DNA from: an uncultured Pelagibacteraceae bacterium
GTDB lineage: Bacteria; Pseudomonadota; Alphaproteobacteria; Pelagibacterales; Pelagibacteraceae
DNA: 64,000 bases
Direction: 5' to 3'
Assembly: GCA_902612325.1 (NCBI GenBank)
Contig: CACMDB010000002.1
Location: forward strand, 62,001 to 126,000
The notes under the pieces were generated by a model. The model saw only the letters and a list, made by a program, of their open reading frames with translations, had not been told where the DNA came from and ran no database searches. The stretch's first letter is position 1. Every line of letters begins with the position of its first letter. Below, one piece after another: positions 27,569-35,889 of this stretch. The position numbers and the translations under genes are program-made.

Positions 27569-29266
27569 ATGGAATTAAGTAAAATTAACAGTTTAGTAGA
27601 ACTTTTTTTCACGAAGTATAAGGAGTTAAACTCTACTTCTAATAAACCATTTTTAAAGTGGTTAAAGGATAATAAGAAAGATTTTCTTACTTGGAAACAA
27701 GTTGAAAGAAATATTCAAATTTTATCTGAATATTTAAGAAAAAATTTATCTAAAGGAGATAGGTGCATTTTATTATCTGAAAATCGGCCTGAATGGCTTA
27801 TTTCTGATATAGCCATAATGAACGCTGGTGGGGTAACAGTTCCTTTATTTACAACTTACTCTGAAAAGGATTATGAATATATCATTAATGATTGTAATCC
27901 AAAAATTTGTATTGTCTCAAATAATACTCAATTAAAAAAAATAGATAAATTCATTTCAGATAATATAAAAGTTTTATCAATAGAAAATATAGATAAACAA
28001 ATTGATAGTATAGAAAATATTTTTGAAAGATTTTCTAAAGACAAAACTTTAGATCATTACAACTTTAACCAAAATATTGAAAGAAAAGATCTAGCTTGCA
28101 TCATTTACACATCAGGAACAACTGGTAACCCTAAAGGTGTAATGCTGAGTCATGGGGGTATTTTATCTAATTGTGAGGGTGCGCAAGAAATTTTGAATTC
28201 GCTAGTTAGAGATAGTGAACCTGTTTTTTTGACTTGGCTTCCTTTATCTCATTCATATGAACATGCTGTTCAATTTGTACAAATCACATTAGGAGCAAAA
28301 ATTTATTATGCTGAAAGTTTAGAGAAATTATTATCTAATATGTCAGTTGCTAAACCAACTATAATGACCGCTGTGCCAAGATTTTATCAAAATTTGTATA
28401 GCAAGATTTCGATTAATTTTTCAAAACAAACAGGTCTCAAGAAAAAATTAATATCCTCGACGATTTTGCTTGGAATAAAAAAACTAAATAATGAGAATAT
28501 GAGCTTAAGAGAAAAAATACTAAATTATTTATGTGAAAAATTAGTAAGACAAAAAATCAAAAATCAGTTTGGTGGAAATTTAAAGGCTTTTGTTTCTGGA
28601 GGGGGTGCGTTAGATCAAAAAATTGGTGAATTTTTGAATTCTATCGGATTGCCAACTTTACAAGGTTATGGCCTAACAGAAGCATCCCCAGTAGTAAGTT
28701 GCAATATACCTGAAAAAATCAAGATTGATACAGTTGGACCTCCTTTTAAAACTAATGAGGTGAAGATTGCACAGGATGGTGAAATTCTGGTCAAAGGCGA
28801 AAATGTAATGCTTGGTTACTGGAACATGAAAAAAGAAACAGACGATATACTTAAAAATGGTTGGTTACACACAGGAGATATAGGTGAAATTACAAAAGAG
28901 GGAAATTTGAAAATTACTGACAGAAAAAAAGAAATTATTGTAAATTCTGGTGGTGATAACATTTCACCCTCGAAAATTGAAAATTTATTGTGTCTTGACG
29001 ATAAAATTAAACAAAGTTTTGTTTATGGAGACAAAAAAACTTATTTAGTTGCTTTAATTGTAAGTGACAGTGAAAAAAATAAAAAAGAAATTGAATTATA
29101 TATAGATGATCTAAATAAAAACTTATCTCTTGTTGAAAGAGTAAAAAAAATAAAATTAATTAATGAAGAATTTACAATTGAAAATGGAATGTTAACACCA
29201 ACTTTAAAACTAAAAAGAAAAAAAATTTTAGAAAAATATAAAGAAGATTTAGAAAAGCTTTATTAA
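27569..29266 (+). CDS. Long-chain acyl-CoA synthetase (AMP-binding)
   Basis: This enzyme activates fatty acids to acyl-CoA through an acyl-adenylate. The 565-residue protein has the AMP-binding P-loop IIYTSGTTGNPKGVMLSHGG, LQGYGLTEASPVVS, the GWLHTGDIGEI core motif and KITDRKKEIIVNSGGDNISPSKIE around the hinge. It resembles the eukaryote-like FAA1 branch of long-chain ligases. It starts four bases after the tRNA-Leu CCA without a ribosome site, so its mRNA probably comes from a tRNA-containing transcript. Confidence 0.9.
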   Translation: MELSKINSLVELFFTKYKELNSTSNKPFLKWLKDNKKDFLTWKQVERNIQILSEYLRKNLSKGDRCILLSENRPEWLISDIAIMNAGGVTVPLFTTYSEKDYEYIINDCNPKICIVSNNTQLKKIDKFISDNIKVLSIENIDKQIDSIENIFERFSKDKTLDHYNFNQNIERKDLACIIYTSGTTGNPKGVMLSHGGILSNCEGAQEILNSLVRDSEPVFLTWLPLSHSYEHAVQFVQITLGAKIYYAESLEKLLSNMSVAKPTIMTAVPRFYQNLYSKISINFSKQTGLKKKLISSTILLGIKKLNNENMSLREKILNYLCEKLVRQKIKNQFGGNLKAFVSGGGALDQKIGEFLNSIGLPTLQGYGLTEASPVVSCNIPEKIKIDTVGPPFKTNEVKIAQDGEILVKGENVMLGYWNMKKETDDILKNGWLHTGDIGEITKEGNLKITDRKKEIIVNSGGDNISPSKIENLLCLDDKIKQSFVYGDKKTYLVALIVSDSEKNKKEIELYIDDLNKNLSLVERVKKIKLINEEFTIENGMLTPTLKLKRKKILEKYKEDLEKLY

Positions 29267-29321
29267 TTTTTTACAAAATATTTGATAATTAAGCGCATAA
29301 ACACTAACTTTTTTACAATTT

Positions 29322-29345
29322 AAATTTTTTTTAAAAAAAATTTTT
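29322..29345 (+). terminator. A/T-only palindrome after the acyl-CoA synthetase gene
   Basis: Positions 29322-29343 form a perfect 22-base palindrome of three A, eight T, eight A and three T, running into more T. It could end transcription of the upstream gene, but A/T-only stems are weak and such runs are common in this genome. The stretch 29267-29608 is otherwise occupied by the small transcription unit described next. Confidence 0.3.
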
Positions 29346-29386
29346 ATTTTAATTTTATTTTTAAAATTTTCTTTAAAATTTAAGAT

Positions 29387-29416
29387 TTGACATAAGGCAC
29401 ATAAAAAAATAAAAAT
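29387..29416 (+). promoter_or_regulatory. Promoter of the 25-residue peptide gene
   Basis: A perfect TTGACA (29387-29392) is followed after 17 bases by TAAAAA (29410-29415), two mismatches from TATAAT. The predicted start of transcription, near 29422, falls just before the 16-base palindrome at 29427-29442. Confidence 0.5.
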
Positions 29417-29426
29417 AGACTAATAG

Positions 29427-29442
29427 CGAATCAATTGATTCG
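29427..29442. promoter_or_regulatory. 16-base perfect palindrome in the leader of the peptide gene
   Basis: CGAATCAATTGATTCG is its own reverse complement. It lies between the predicted transcription start and the ribosome site of the small gene. It could be a protein-binding operator or a 5' hairpin that stabilises a short mRNA. The sequence is certain, the role is not. Confidence 0.5.
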
Positions 29443-29467
29443 TTTAACTTAAAAAAGGGAGCTAAAG

Positions 29468-29545
29468 ATGCCTAAGAGAAGAAAAAAAGCAAAGAAGGCT
29501 AAGAAAAAAGCTAAGAAAAAAGCTAAAAAAAGAAGAAGAAGATAA
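29468..29545 (+). CDS. 25-residue Lys/Arg-rich peptide
   Basis: The frame encodes 25 residues: 13 Lys, 6 Arg, 4 Ala, plus Met and Pro. It starts MPKRRKK, continues with AKK/AKKK repeats and ends in four Arg. An AAGGGAG ribosome site (29455-29461) sits six bases before the ATG. A near-consensus promoter, a palindrome and a strong terminator frame it as its own unit. The composition recalls tiny ribosomal proteins (Thx, eukaryotic eL41) and histone H1-like tails, so nucleic-acid binding is likely. I recognise no bacterial family for it. Low-complexity sequence makes homology hard to judge. Confidence 0.7.
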   Translation: MPKRRKKAKKAKKKAKKKAKKRRRR

Positions 29546-29564
29546 TTACTTAGTATTCTTTATT

Positions 29565-29610
29565 AAAAACGCTTCTCATAACGATTTACGTGTGAGAGGC
29601 GTTTTTTTTT
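29565..29610. terminator. Strong bidirectional Rho-independent terminator
   Basis: A 14-base-pair stem (29565-29578 with 29593-29606, one G-U pair) is built on AACGCTTCTCA and TGAGAGGCGTT and is followed by nine T. The 5' side starts with five A, so the reverse strand also ends in T. It therefore serves both the rightward peptide gene and the leftward carD gene, whose stop is at 29609-29611. It is the clearest terminator in the window. Confidence 0.9.
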
Positions 29611-30481
29611 ATTCCTCTATATCTTCTTCATTTTCTGAAACAGCCTCTTCTTCAGGTAAATCTGATGAAGCTTGCTTTATTGGTGCTGCCTCTGGTTTAG
29701 TTTGAATATTTAAGTTTCTTTTTAAAGCTTTATCTAATTTTTTTTGAGTATCCTCTAATGACAGATTTAGAATTATTTGAAATTCTGAAAGGATTCTTTC
29801 ATATGCTTTTTCAAACAATTGTCTTTCACTATAAGATTGGTCAACCATCAAATCGTCCCCCTTATTAAGGTCTCTTACTACTTCGGCTAACTCATAAATC
29901 TTACCTGATGAAATCTTTGCTTCATATTCCTGTGCTCTCCTACTCCACATAGATCTTTTTATTTTAGGCTTACTTTTTAATATTGAGATGCATTTATTTA
30001 CCTGATTGATAGTAGCTAATGGTCTTAAGTGTAATTGTTTATTAACAGGCACCATTCCATTAGCTTTATCTTTTTCAAATTTTATAACGTAAGTTTCAAC
30101 GTCTATTCCTCCAATATTTATTTTTTTGAATTCAGTAATTTGCCCAACACCATGTTTTGGGTATACGACATAATCTTTGATTTTATATTCTCTTTTTTCT
30201 GTTTCTTGTTTTTTTACTTTTTTAATTTCTGGTTTAGCCTCATTATTTTTTGTAATTCTTAAACCATCACTTTTCTGTTCTGTAGTTTTGACTTCAGATT
30301 TTATAGATTTTTTTAAAGGTATTTTTTTAGTATTAATTAATTTTTTTGGTAATTTATTTATCTTCTTTTTTACTTTTTTTAATTTAACAATCTTTTTGGT
30401 TTTTGCCTTTTTTTTTGATTTAGTAGCTTTACTTTTTTTAAAGGTTTTCTTTAAAATACTTTTCAAACTTATTTTGCTCAT
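29609..30481 (-). CDS. carD: CarD/CdnL-family transcription regulator with Lys-rich N-terminal tail
   Basis: CarD-type proteins bind the RNA polymerase beta subunit and stabilise open promoter complexes, notably at rRNA promoters. The CarD domain starts near residue 97 ([17 protein letters not shown]) and includes the [16 protein letters not shown] helix region. Residues 1-95 form an unusual extension rich in Lys ([17 protein letters not shown]), and the C-terminus is acidic. Total length is 290 against about 170 in shorter alphaproteobacterial forms. The start overlaps the fdxA end by 44 bases. Confidence 0.88.
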   Translation of the reverse strand: MSKISLKSILKKTFKKSKATKSKKKAKTKKIVKLKKVKKKINKLPKKLINTKKIPLKKSIKSEVKTTEQKSDGLRITKNNEAKPEIKKVKKQETEKREYKIKDYVVYPKHGVGQITEFKKINIGGIDVETYVIKFEKDKANGMVPVNKQLHLRPLATINQVNKCISILKSKPKIKRSMWSRRAQEYEAKISSGKIYELAEVVRDLNKGDDLMVDQSYSERQLFEKAYERILSEFQIILNLSLEDTQKKLDKALKRNLNIQTKPEAAPIKQASSDLPEEEAVSENEEDIEE

Positions 30482-30764
30482 CTTTATATTTTTCGTGATC
30501 CGATGGAGGATCTTTCTTAACTGTTATATTTGGCCAGATTTCGGAATATTGTTTATTGATTTCTAGCCATTTATCAGACCCTGGCTCTGTATCAGCTTTT
30601 ATTGCATCAACAGGACATTCAGGCTCACAAACGCCACAATCTATACACTCATCAGGTTTAATTACAAGCATATTTTTTCCCTCATAGAAACAATCTACAG
30701 GGCAAACTTCAACACAATCCATTAACTTACATTTAATGCATTTGTCATTAACTATATATGTCAT
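30438..30764 (-). CDS. fdxA: Ferredoxin FdxA, 7Fe type
   Basis: This is a 108-residue electron carrier with one [3Fe-4S] and one [4Fe-4S] cluster. The motif [18 protein letters not shown] gives Cys9, 12, 17 and 21, and [12 protein letters not shown] gives Cys40, 43, 46 and 50. The C-terminal tail ([14 protein letters not shown]) is typical of alphaproteobacterial FdxA. It overlaps the terB-like stop by one base (TAATG). The helicase-fdxA-carD neighbourhood is common in this class. Confidence 0.93.
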   Translation of the reverse strand: MTYIVNDKCIKCKLMDCVEVCPVDCFYEGKNMLVIKPDECIDCGVCEPECPVDAIKADTEPGSDKWLEINKQYSEIWPNITVKKDPPSDHEKYKDEQNKFEKYFKENL

Positions 30765-31177
30765 TATTGATTTTCCTTTTTAATTTTTTCTTTGATATCT
30801 CCCATGATCTTATTGTCAATATACAATAAGCCTGCAAGTCGTCTCATCAAATTAGTTTCAAACATATCTGCTTCTTTATTTGAGTAAATTATTCTCCAAA
30901 GGGTTTCTATAATTTCAATTTTTTTTTTATCATCCATATTTTTAACTTCCCTTGTAAAATCTAAAATTTGGTTAGAGTTTTCTTCTATTTTTTTACCTTC
31001 TTTTAAAATATTTTCTAAATTATCTTGGTCTGCACCTATTTTCAAAAGTGCCTTACTTATTATAACCTCTTCTTCTTTTGAGAAGTTCTCATCAATTTTT
31101 GCAGCATGAATCAATAATGCCGCAACTCTTGCTAAATCACTAGTTTTAGTATCTCCTTTTTTTTCTTTAAAAAACAT
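30764..31177 (-). CDS. TerB-like helical protein
   Basis: The 137-residue protein is helical and resembles the TerB/DjlA N-terminal domain: [25 protein letters not shown] then [26 protein letters not shown]. Acidic residues in the helices could bind metal, as proposed for TerB. No other tellurite genes are nearby, so a resistance role should not be assumed. It lies between the SUV3-like helicase and fdxA. Confidence 0.75.
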   Translation of the reverse strand: MFFKEKKGDTKTSDLARVAALLIHAAKIDENFSKEEEVIISKALLKIGADQDNLENILKEGKKIEENSNQILDFTREVKNMDDKKKIEIIETLWRIIYSNKEADMFETNLMRRLAGLLYIDNKIMGDIKEKIKKENQ

Positions 31178-31180
31178 TAC

Positions 31181-33658
31181 TTACTGGTTCAAATTTAAAT
31201 TTTTTAATACTTTGAAAGGACTTTCTTTAATGAATTTTTTACTTACTTTTTTTGAGCTTTTTCTTGGATTGTATTTAAAAAATATATCATTATTTTTTTC
31301 AAAAACTTTATAACCCATAATTTTTAAAAGTTTTTTAAAGTTGTCCTTATTACATCCAAGTAAATTCAACATTTCAGGAATTAACTTAATTTCATTCTTT
31401 TCTGTGTTTGAATTAATAATTTGAACAAATAATCTTTCTAAAATATCAATCCTTACGTAAAAATTGTCAAATTTCTCAAATCCACAAAGTAACATAAAAT
31501 TTCTATTTTTAATTTTGTCGTTTTCTAAAAAATTTAAACCAAACACAGGAGGTTTTAAATTAAAATATTTTTGATGATAATTTTTCCAAAGTAAAGTTCT
31601 TAAAGACACAGCCTCTGGTTTGATTAATTTGTGTAAAAATACATGATATCTTCCAAATTTTACTCCTTGATCTCTCAAAAATTTCCTCTCATTTTGTCCT
31701 AATATTTTTAGATAATCTATAACTTGATTTCTTTGAAGGACTCCATTGTTCTCATACAATTGATATGCAAGAGCTTTAATTGATGAGTTTTTTTCCTTAA
31801 GATTTCTCAAATCAATTAAACTGCTCAAAACATTTTGTATTTTATTTTTTAGCCATTTCACTAAATAATTATTTAATTTTTTTAATTGATCTGTTTCCAG
31901 AATATCATCAACTATAAGAACAATATTTGGATTTAAATAGTCTTTACCTGGTTGCAATCTTGCTATTGGAGACTTTCTCCAATAAATTTTAAAATTCTCG
32001 TTTAGTTCTATTAAACCTGTCTCGATTATTGTATCTATTCTTTTTTGAAGTTCTGGACCAACTGTCTGTCTTGCTGCTTTTTTGAGCGATTTGATATCTG
32101 TTTCTAAGGCACCCTTTTTTAAATCTAGCTCTAATTTAAGTCCATTTATCTTTCCAATAAATTGATCATCAATCATTACTTCGTTATTTTCTAAAATTTT
32201 AGTATCAAATTCCATATCTTGCTTTAAGCCTCTTGCTAGGACACTTGCCCTTTTGTCAATAAAAGTTTTTGTAAGCTCCTCATGTAATCTATCTGATAAC
32301 TTATCCTCTAAGTGTTTTGTTTTTTCTATCCAATAGTTTTGATTTTCTATCCAATTATTTTTATTTGAAACATATGACCAAGTTCTTACATTTGCAATTC
32401 TATTTGATAAAGAATCTACATTTCCATCTAATTTATCAAGTTTGACGAGTTGAAGTCGCATATAATCATCTGTAATTTTACCCTTTTCGTTTGTTAAATA
32501 TTTAAAAACATTTTCAATCACTTCATAGTGATTGCCATAGGTTTTTTTAACAAAATCTGGTATTTGGCAACATTCCCATAAAAGACTTAATTTATCTTTG
32601 TCAAATTTGATATTTTCTAAATTTTTATCTCTTAAAAAAAATTTTAAGGCTTTTTCATCTTCGCATTCATGTATTTTTCTTAACCATCTTTTATTAGGCT
32701 TTTCCTCTAAAGACTTTAATAATTTGAAAGGACTCTCAAAGTTTAAATTTGAATTTCTCCAAAATAAAGATTGGATTTCTTCAAATTTATGATTTTCCAA
32801 TAAATCTACTTCATCAGCATTTATTTCTTTACATTCTCCTGTTATACCAAAATTGCCGTTGTTCAAATATCTTCCTGCTCTACCAGCTATTTGTCCAATT
32901 TCTGCTAAATTTAGTTTTCTTAATTTTTTCCCATCAAATTTTTTTAAATTGGAAAAATAAACATGATCAAGATCCATATTAATTCCCATACCAATAGCAT
33001 CAGTTGCTACTAGAAAATCAACATCTCCAGATTGATACAGCTCTACTTGTGCATTCCTTGTCTTTGGGCTTAGAGATCCCATAACAATTGAAGCACCTCC
33101 TTTTTGTCTTCTTATAAGTTCAGCGATGGCGTAAACTTCCTCTGCAGAAAATGCTATAATTGCTGTTTTTCTTTGAATTCTTGAAATTTTTTTATGACCA
33201 ACATAAGAAAGTTTTGAAAGTCTAGTTCGATTTATAAATTCAATGTCATCATCAAGATTAGAAATTATAGGTCTTATAGTATTTGATCCCATTAACATTG
33301 TTAATTTTATTCCTCTTAAGTTCAATAATCTGTCTGTAAAAATATGACCTCGCTCATGGTCCGCGCACATTTGAATTTCATCCACGCCTACAAAATCTAA
33401 TTCTTTATCAATTGGCATAGACTCAACAGTACACAGATAATACTTTGCATTTGTAGGAATTATTTTTTCTTCACCAGTAATTAAAGCAACTTTTTCTAAA
33501 CTTACCTTTTTAATTACCTTGTCGTAAACTTCTCTAGCTAACAATCTCAAAGGAAAACCTATCATCCCAGTGTCAAACGACAGCATAGTCTCAATAGCAA
33601 GATGAGTTTTACCTGTATTTGTTGGGCCAAGGACAGCTGTAATTTTATTTTTTATCAT
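31181..33658 (-). CDS. SUV3-like ATP-dependent RNA helicase
   Basis: The 825-residue protein has a superfamily 2 helicase core: Walker A GPTNTGKT (residues 11-18), DEIQ as motif II, MGSNTIRP, GSLSPKTRNAQVELYQSG, TDAIGMGINM and QIAGRAGR as motif VI. The long C-terminal half has the SUV3/MgpS-like extension. Mitochondrial SUV3 works with PNPase in RNA decay; the bacterial homologue may do likewise (inference), and a pnp gene is in this window. It heads the terB-fdxA-carD run. Confidence 0.9.
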   Translation of the reverse strand: MIKNKITAVLGPTNTGKTHLAIETMLSFDTGMIGFPLRLLAREVYDKVIKKVSLEKVALITGEEKIIPTNAKYYLCTVESMPIDKELDFVGVDEIQMCADHERGHIFTDRLLNLRGIKLTMLMGSNTIRPIISNLDDDIEFINRTRLSKLSYVGHKKISRIQRKTAIIAFSAEEVYAIAELIRRQKGGASIVMGSLSPKTRNAQVELYQSGDVDFLVATDAIGMGINMDLDHVYFSNLKKFDGKKLRKLNLAEIGQIAGRAGRYLNNGNFGITGECKEINADEVDLLENHKFEEIQSLFWRNSNLNFESPFKLLKSLEEKPNKRWLRKIHECEDEKALKFFLRDKNLENIKFDKDKLSLLWECCQIPDFVKKTYGNHYEVIENVFKYLTNEKGKITDDYMRLQLVKLDKLDGNVDSLSNRIANVRTWSYVSNKNNWIENQNYWIEKTKHLEDKLSDRLHEELTKTFIDKRASVLARGLKQDMEFDTKILENNEVMIDDQFIGKINGLKLELDLKKGALETDIKSLKKAARQTVGPELQKRIDTIIETGLIELNENFKIYWRKSPIARLQPGKDYLNPNIVLIVDDILETDQLKKLNNYLVKWLKNKIQNVLSSLIDLRNLKEKNSSIKALAYQLYENNGVLQRNQVIDYLKILGQNERKFLRDQGVKFGRYHVFLHKLIKPEAVSLRTLLWKNYHQKYFNLKPPVFGLNFLENDKIKNRNFMLLCGFEKFDNFYVRIDILERLFVQIINSNTEKNEIKLIPEMLNLLGCNKDNFKKLLKIMGYKVFEKNNDIFFKYNPRKSSKKVSKKFIKESPFKVLKNLNLNQ

Positions 33659-33826
33659 TTCTATCTTTGGTATATCTTAATTTTTATCTACTAGATGTAG
33701 TCATTGTTAAAGAACAAAAATAGACTAAAACATGACCGAATCGGAGGATAAAAAGTTCTCATTTTTTTTAAATAATAATTTAACTTAACATAATTAAATT
33801 AATTATAAAGATTATGTGCTGATTGC
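33659..33826. other. Gap between helicase and thioesterase genes
   Basis: This 168-base A/T-rich stretch should contain the promoter of the helicase gene. I see no convincing gene, hairpin or repeat in it. A GGAGGA at 33744-33749 has no usable start codon after it. Confidence 0.4.
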
Positions 33827-34237
33827 TTAGTCAGTTGTTTTGATTTTTAAAATTTTCCAAATTCCTGATGCTGACGTAATTATCTTACCATTACAATTTA
33901 ACTCACAAAATAAAAATACAAGAGTTTTTGTTTTTTTTAATATTTTTACTTTCCCGAAGATTTCATCATTAATTTTTGATGATCCAATAAACTTTATATC
34001 TAAAGAAATTGTTACGCAGGGTGCATTATCAGCTGATCGATGTGCTGCTGTGCCGGCACCGGCATCTATCAGTGCAGACAAATAACCTCCATGAGTAATT
34101 CCTGCAGCATTTAAATGATTATTATTAATCTTTGATTTAAATTCGAATTCATTTTCAGAGATATTTCTAAATAAAAGGCCTCCGTTATGTTTCATAAAAC
34201 CTGGTTTGAGACTGATTTGTTCAAATTGATTAGACAT
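33827..34237 (-). CDS. PaaI-family hot-dog thioesterase
   Basis: The 136-residue protein has the hot-dog fold signature of PaaI-type acyl-CoA thioesterases: NAAGITHGGYLSALIDAGAG, where the His-Gly-Gly loop and the following Asp form the active site, then TISLDIKFIGSS. The substrate is not predictable. It starts six bases after the stop of the 32-residue membrane peptide, suggesting co-transcription. Confidence 0.87.
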   Translation of the reverse strand: MSNQFEQISLKPGFMKHNGGLLFRNISENEFEFKSKINNNHLNAAGITHGGYLSALIDAGAGTAAHRSADNAPCVTISLDIKFIGSSKINDEIFGKVKILKKTKTLVFLFCELNCNGKIITSASGIWKILKIKTTD

Positions 34238-34243
34238 AATTTT

Positions 34244-34342
34244 TTATAATACAAAAGTTAAGATTAATATAATTATAAAAATAGAAACAAAAAAATATAT
34301 TACTGACATTTGAAGAGATATTTTTTCTAACCATTTTAACAT
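34244..34342 (-). CDS. 32-residue single-pass membrane peptide (candidate)
   Basis: The frame begins MLKWLEKISLQ, an amphipathic start, followed by about 20 hydrophobic residues to the stop. An AAGGAAAA ribosome site lies seven to ten bases upstream. The stop is six bases from the thioesterase ATG. The ribosome site, spacing and clean membrane segment favour a real gene, although A/T-rich DNA yields hydrophobic frames by chance. No family recognised. Confidence 0.5.
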   Translation of the reverse strand: MLKWLEKISLQMSVIYFFVSIFIIILILTFVL

Positions 34343-34357
34343 AATTTTCCTTTTTTA

Positions 34358-34434
34358 TGGTGCGCCTGCTAGGAGTCGAACCCAGAACCTCCTGGTCCGT
34401 AGCCAAGCGCTCTATCCAGTTGAGCTACAGGCGC
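34358..34434 (-). tRNA. tRNA-Arg (anticodon ACG)
   Basis: Read leftwards, the acceptor stem GCGCCTG pairs with CAGGCGC, with discriminator A and encoded CCA (34358-34360). The anticodon loop CTACGGA gives anticodon ACG at 34398-34400, the form whose first base is normally edited to inosine to read CGN codons. D arm GCTC/GAGC and T arm CTGGGTTCGA are normal. Length is 77 bases. Confidence 0.96.
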
Positions 34435-34504
34435 ATTTATAAATATATTTGTTTATAGTATATCAATATTTAGTGTATTTTAATGTAAGATAAAATTAAA
34501 ATTT

Positions 34505-35680
34505 ATGAACAGCAAACCTGATGACGTGGTAATTTGCAGTGCAGTTAGGACTCCTATAGGCACTTATGAAGGATCATTAAAAGATTTGAAAGGAGACCAA
34601 CTTGGTACTATCGTAATAAATGAGGTTTTGAAAAGAAGCAAGATATCTAATAATCAAATTGATGAAGTAATAATGGGCCAGGTTTTAACTGCTGGTGGAG
34701 GACAGAACCCTGCCAGACAAGCAGCAGTAAATGCTGGGATTCCCGTGTCCAAACCTGCTTATTTAGTAAACCAAGTTTGTGGATCAGGACTAAGAGCTAT
34801 TATTTCAGGCTACCAACAAATTAAATTAGGAGATGCAAATAATGTAATTTGTGGGGGTCAAGAGAATATGTCGATGACACCTTACTCTTATTTTTATTCA
34901 GAGAAAAAAGAAATTTCAAAAGATCAATTAATCAATACTATGATTTATGATGGTTTAACTGATGCTTTTAAAAATTACCACATGGGAGTTACAGCCGAAA
35001 ATGTTGCAAAAAAGTTTAATATTTCTAGAAAACAACAAGATGAATTTGCTCTTCAATCTCAAAAAAAAACAGAAATTGCAATTGAAAATAATAAATTTGA
35101 TGATGAAATAGTGCGGATAAATCACAAAGGTATTATTTTAGAAAAAGATGAACACCCTAGAAAAGATTTAAAATTATCTGATTTAGAAAAATTAAAAACA
35201 GCTTTTAAAGATGGTGGGACAGTAACACCCGGAAACTCATCTGGCATAAATGATGGAGCAGCTGCTTTGTTATTAACCACATTTAAGGAAGCTCAACAAA
35301 ATTCACTTAAACCATTGGCTAAAATTATTTCCTGGTCATCTGTTGGTTTGGAACCGTCTTTAATGGGTCTTGGCCCTATAGAAGCTATCCGCCAAGCATC
35401 AAAAAAAGTAAATTGGAATTTAAATGAAATTGATTTATTTGAAATTAATGAGGCTTTTGCCGCTCAGGCCATAGCAGTTATCAGTGAATTGGGTATTGAT
35501 GAAAACAAAGTTAATGTAAATGGTGGGGCTATTGCTTTAGGTCACCCAATAGGTGCATCTGGAGCAAGAATACTTGTGACACTTATACATGAAATGAAAA
35601 AACAGAATAAAGAAAGAGGTTGTGCCGCACTTTGTATAGGTGGCGGTATGGGAATTGCGCTATGTGTAGAAAAAATTTAG
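34505..35680 (+). CDS. atoB: Acetyl-CoA C-acetyltransferase (thiolase)
   Basis: This thiolase condenses two acetyl-CoA to acetoacetyl-CoA or runs in reverse. The 391-residue protein has the nucleophile Cys92 (NQVCGSGLRA), His347 in GGAIALGHPIGASG and the acid/base Cys377 in CIGGGMG. It resembles biosynthetic AtoB/PhaA enzymes. No phaB or phaC is nearby, so the pathway is not given by context. It is a single-gene unit by position. Confidence 0.9.
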   Translation: MNSKPDDVVICSAVRTPIGTYEGSLKDLKGDQLGTIVINEVLKRSKISNNQIDEVIMGQVLTAGGGQNPARQAAVNAGIPVSKPAYLVNQVCGSGLRAIISGYQQIKLGDANNVICGGQENMSMTPYSYFYSEKKEISKDQLINTMIYDGLTDAFKNYHMGVTAENVAKKFNISRKQQDEFALQSQKKTEIAIENNKFDDEIVRINHKGIILEKDEHPRKDLKLSDLEKLKTAFKDGGTVTPGNSSGINDGAAALLLTTFKEAQQNSLKPLAKIISWSSVGLEPSLMGLGPIEAIRQASKKVNWNLNEIDLFEINEAFAAQAIAVISELGIDENKVNVNGGAIALGHPIGASGARILVTLIHEMKKQNKERGCAALCIGGGMGIALCVEKI

Positions 35681-35793
35681 GAATTAATTTTTCCGTATTT
35701 TTCCTCTAACAATATTTTTTGGATCCACACATTAGCATCTTTATATGTGTTGAATTTTGGTTGAATAAATATATTTAATAACTTTTTAATCAT
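35677..35793 (-). CDS. 38-residue open frame, possible small protein
   Basis: The frame starts MIKKLLNIFIQPKF and continues with a plausible amphipathic helix (DANVWIQKILLEEKYGK). Its stop codon overlaps the last bases of the thiolase gene. I see no ribosome site before the ATG and recognise no family. The protein-like composition is the only support. It fills much of the 209-base thiolase-aceE gap, which otherwise shows nothing clear. Confidence 0.3.
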   Translation of the reverse strand: MIKKLLNIFIQPKFNTYKDANVWIQKILLEEKYGKINS

Positions 35794-35889
35794 TATTTGA
35801 GTATTTCAATAAAGAGTGTCAAAAAATTGGGTAGAATGTGTTAAAATTAAAGATTAAGTAAATTTTTTTTATGTATAAAACTTTTAAAA

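Noticed and set aside
30035-30566. Phe-rich hydrophobic frames on the plus strand across carD/fdxA
   Set aside because: They are the antisense of the Lys-rich carD tail; long T runs always read as Phe and Leu. carD and fdxA explain the region.
30764-31177. Tellurite-resistance system
   Set aside because: Only a TerB-like domain is present and no other ter genes are nearby; the neighbours are a helicase, ferredoxin and CarD.
33732-33788. 18-codon frame in the helicase-thioesterase gap
   Set aside because: No ribosome site before the ATG, very short and low complexity; no reason to call it a gene.
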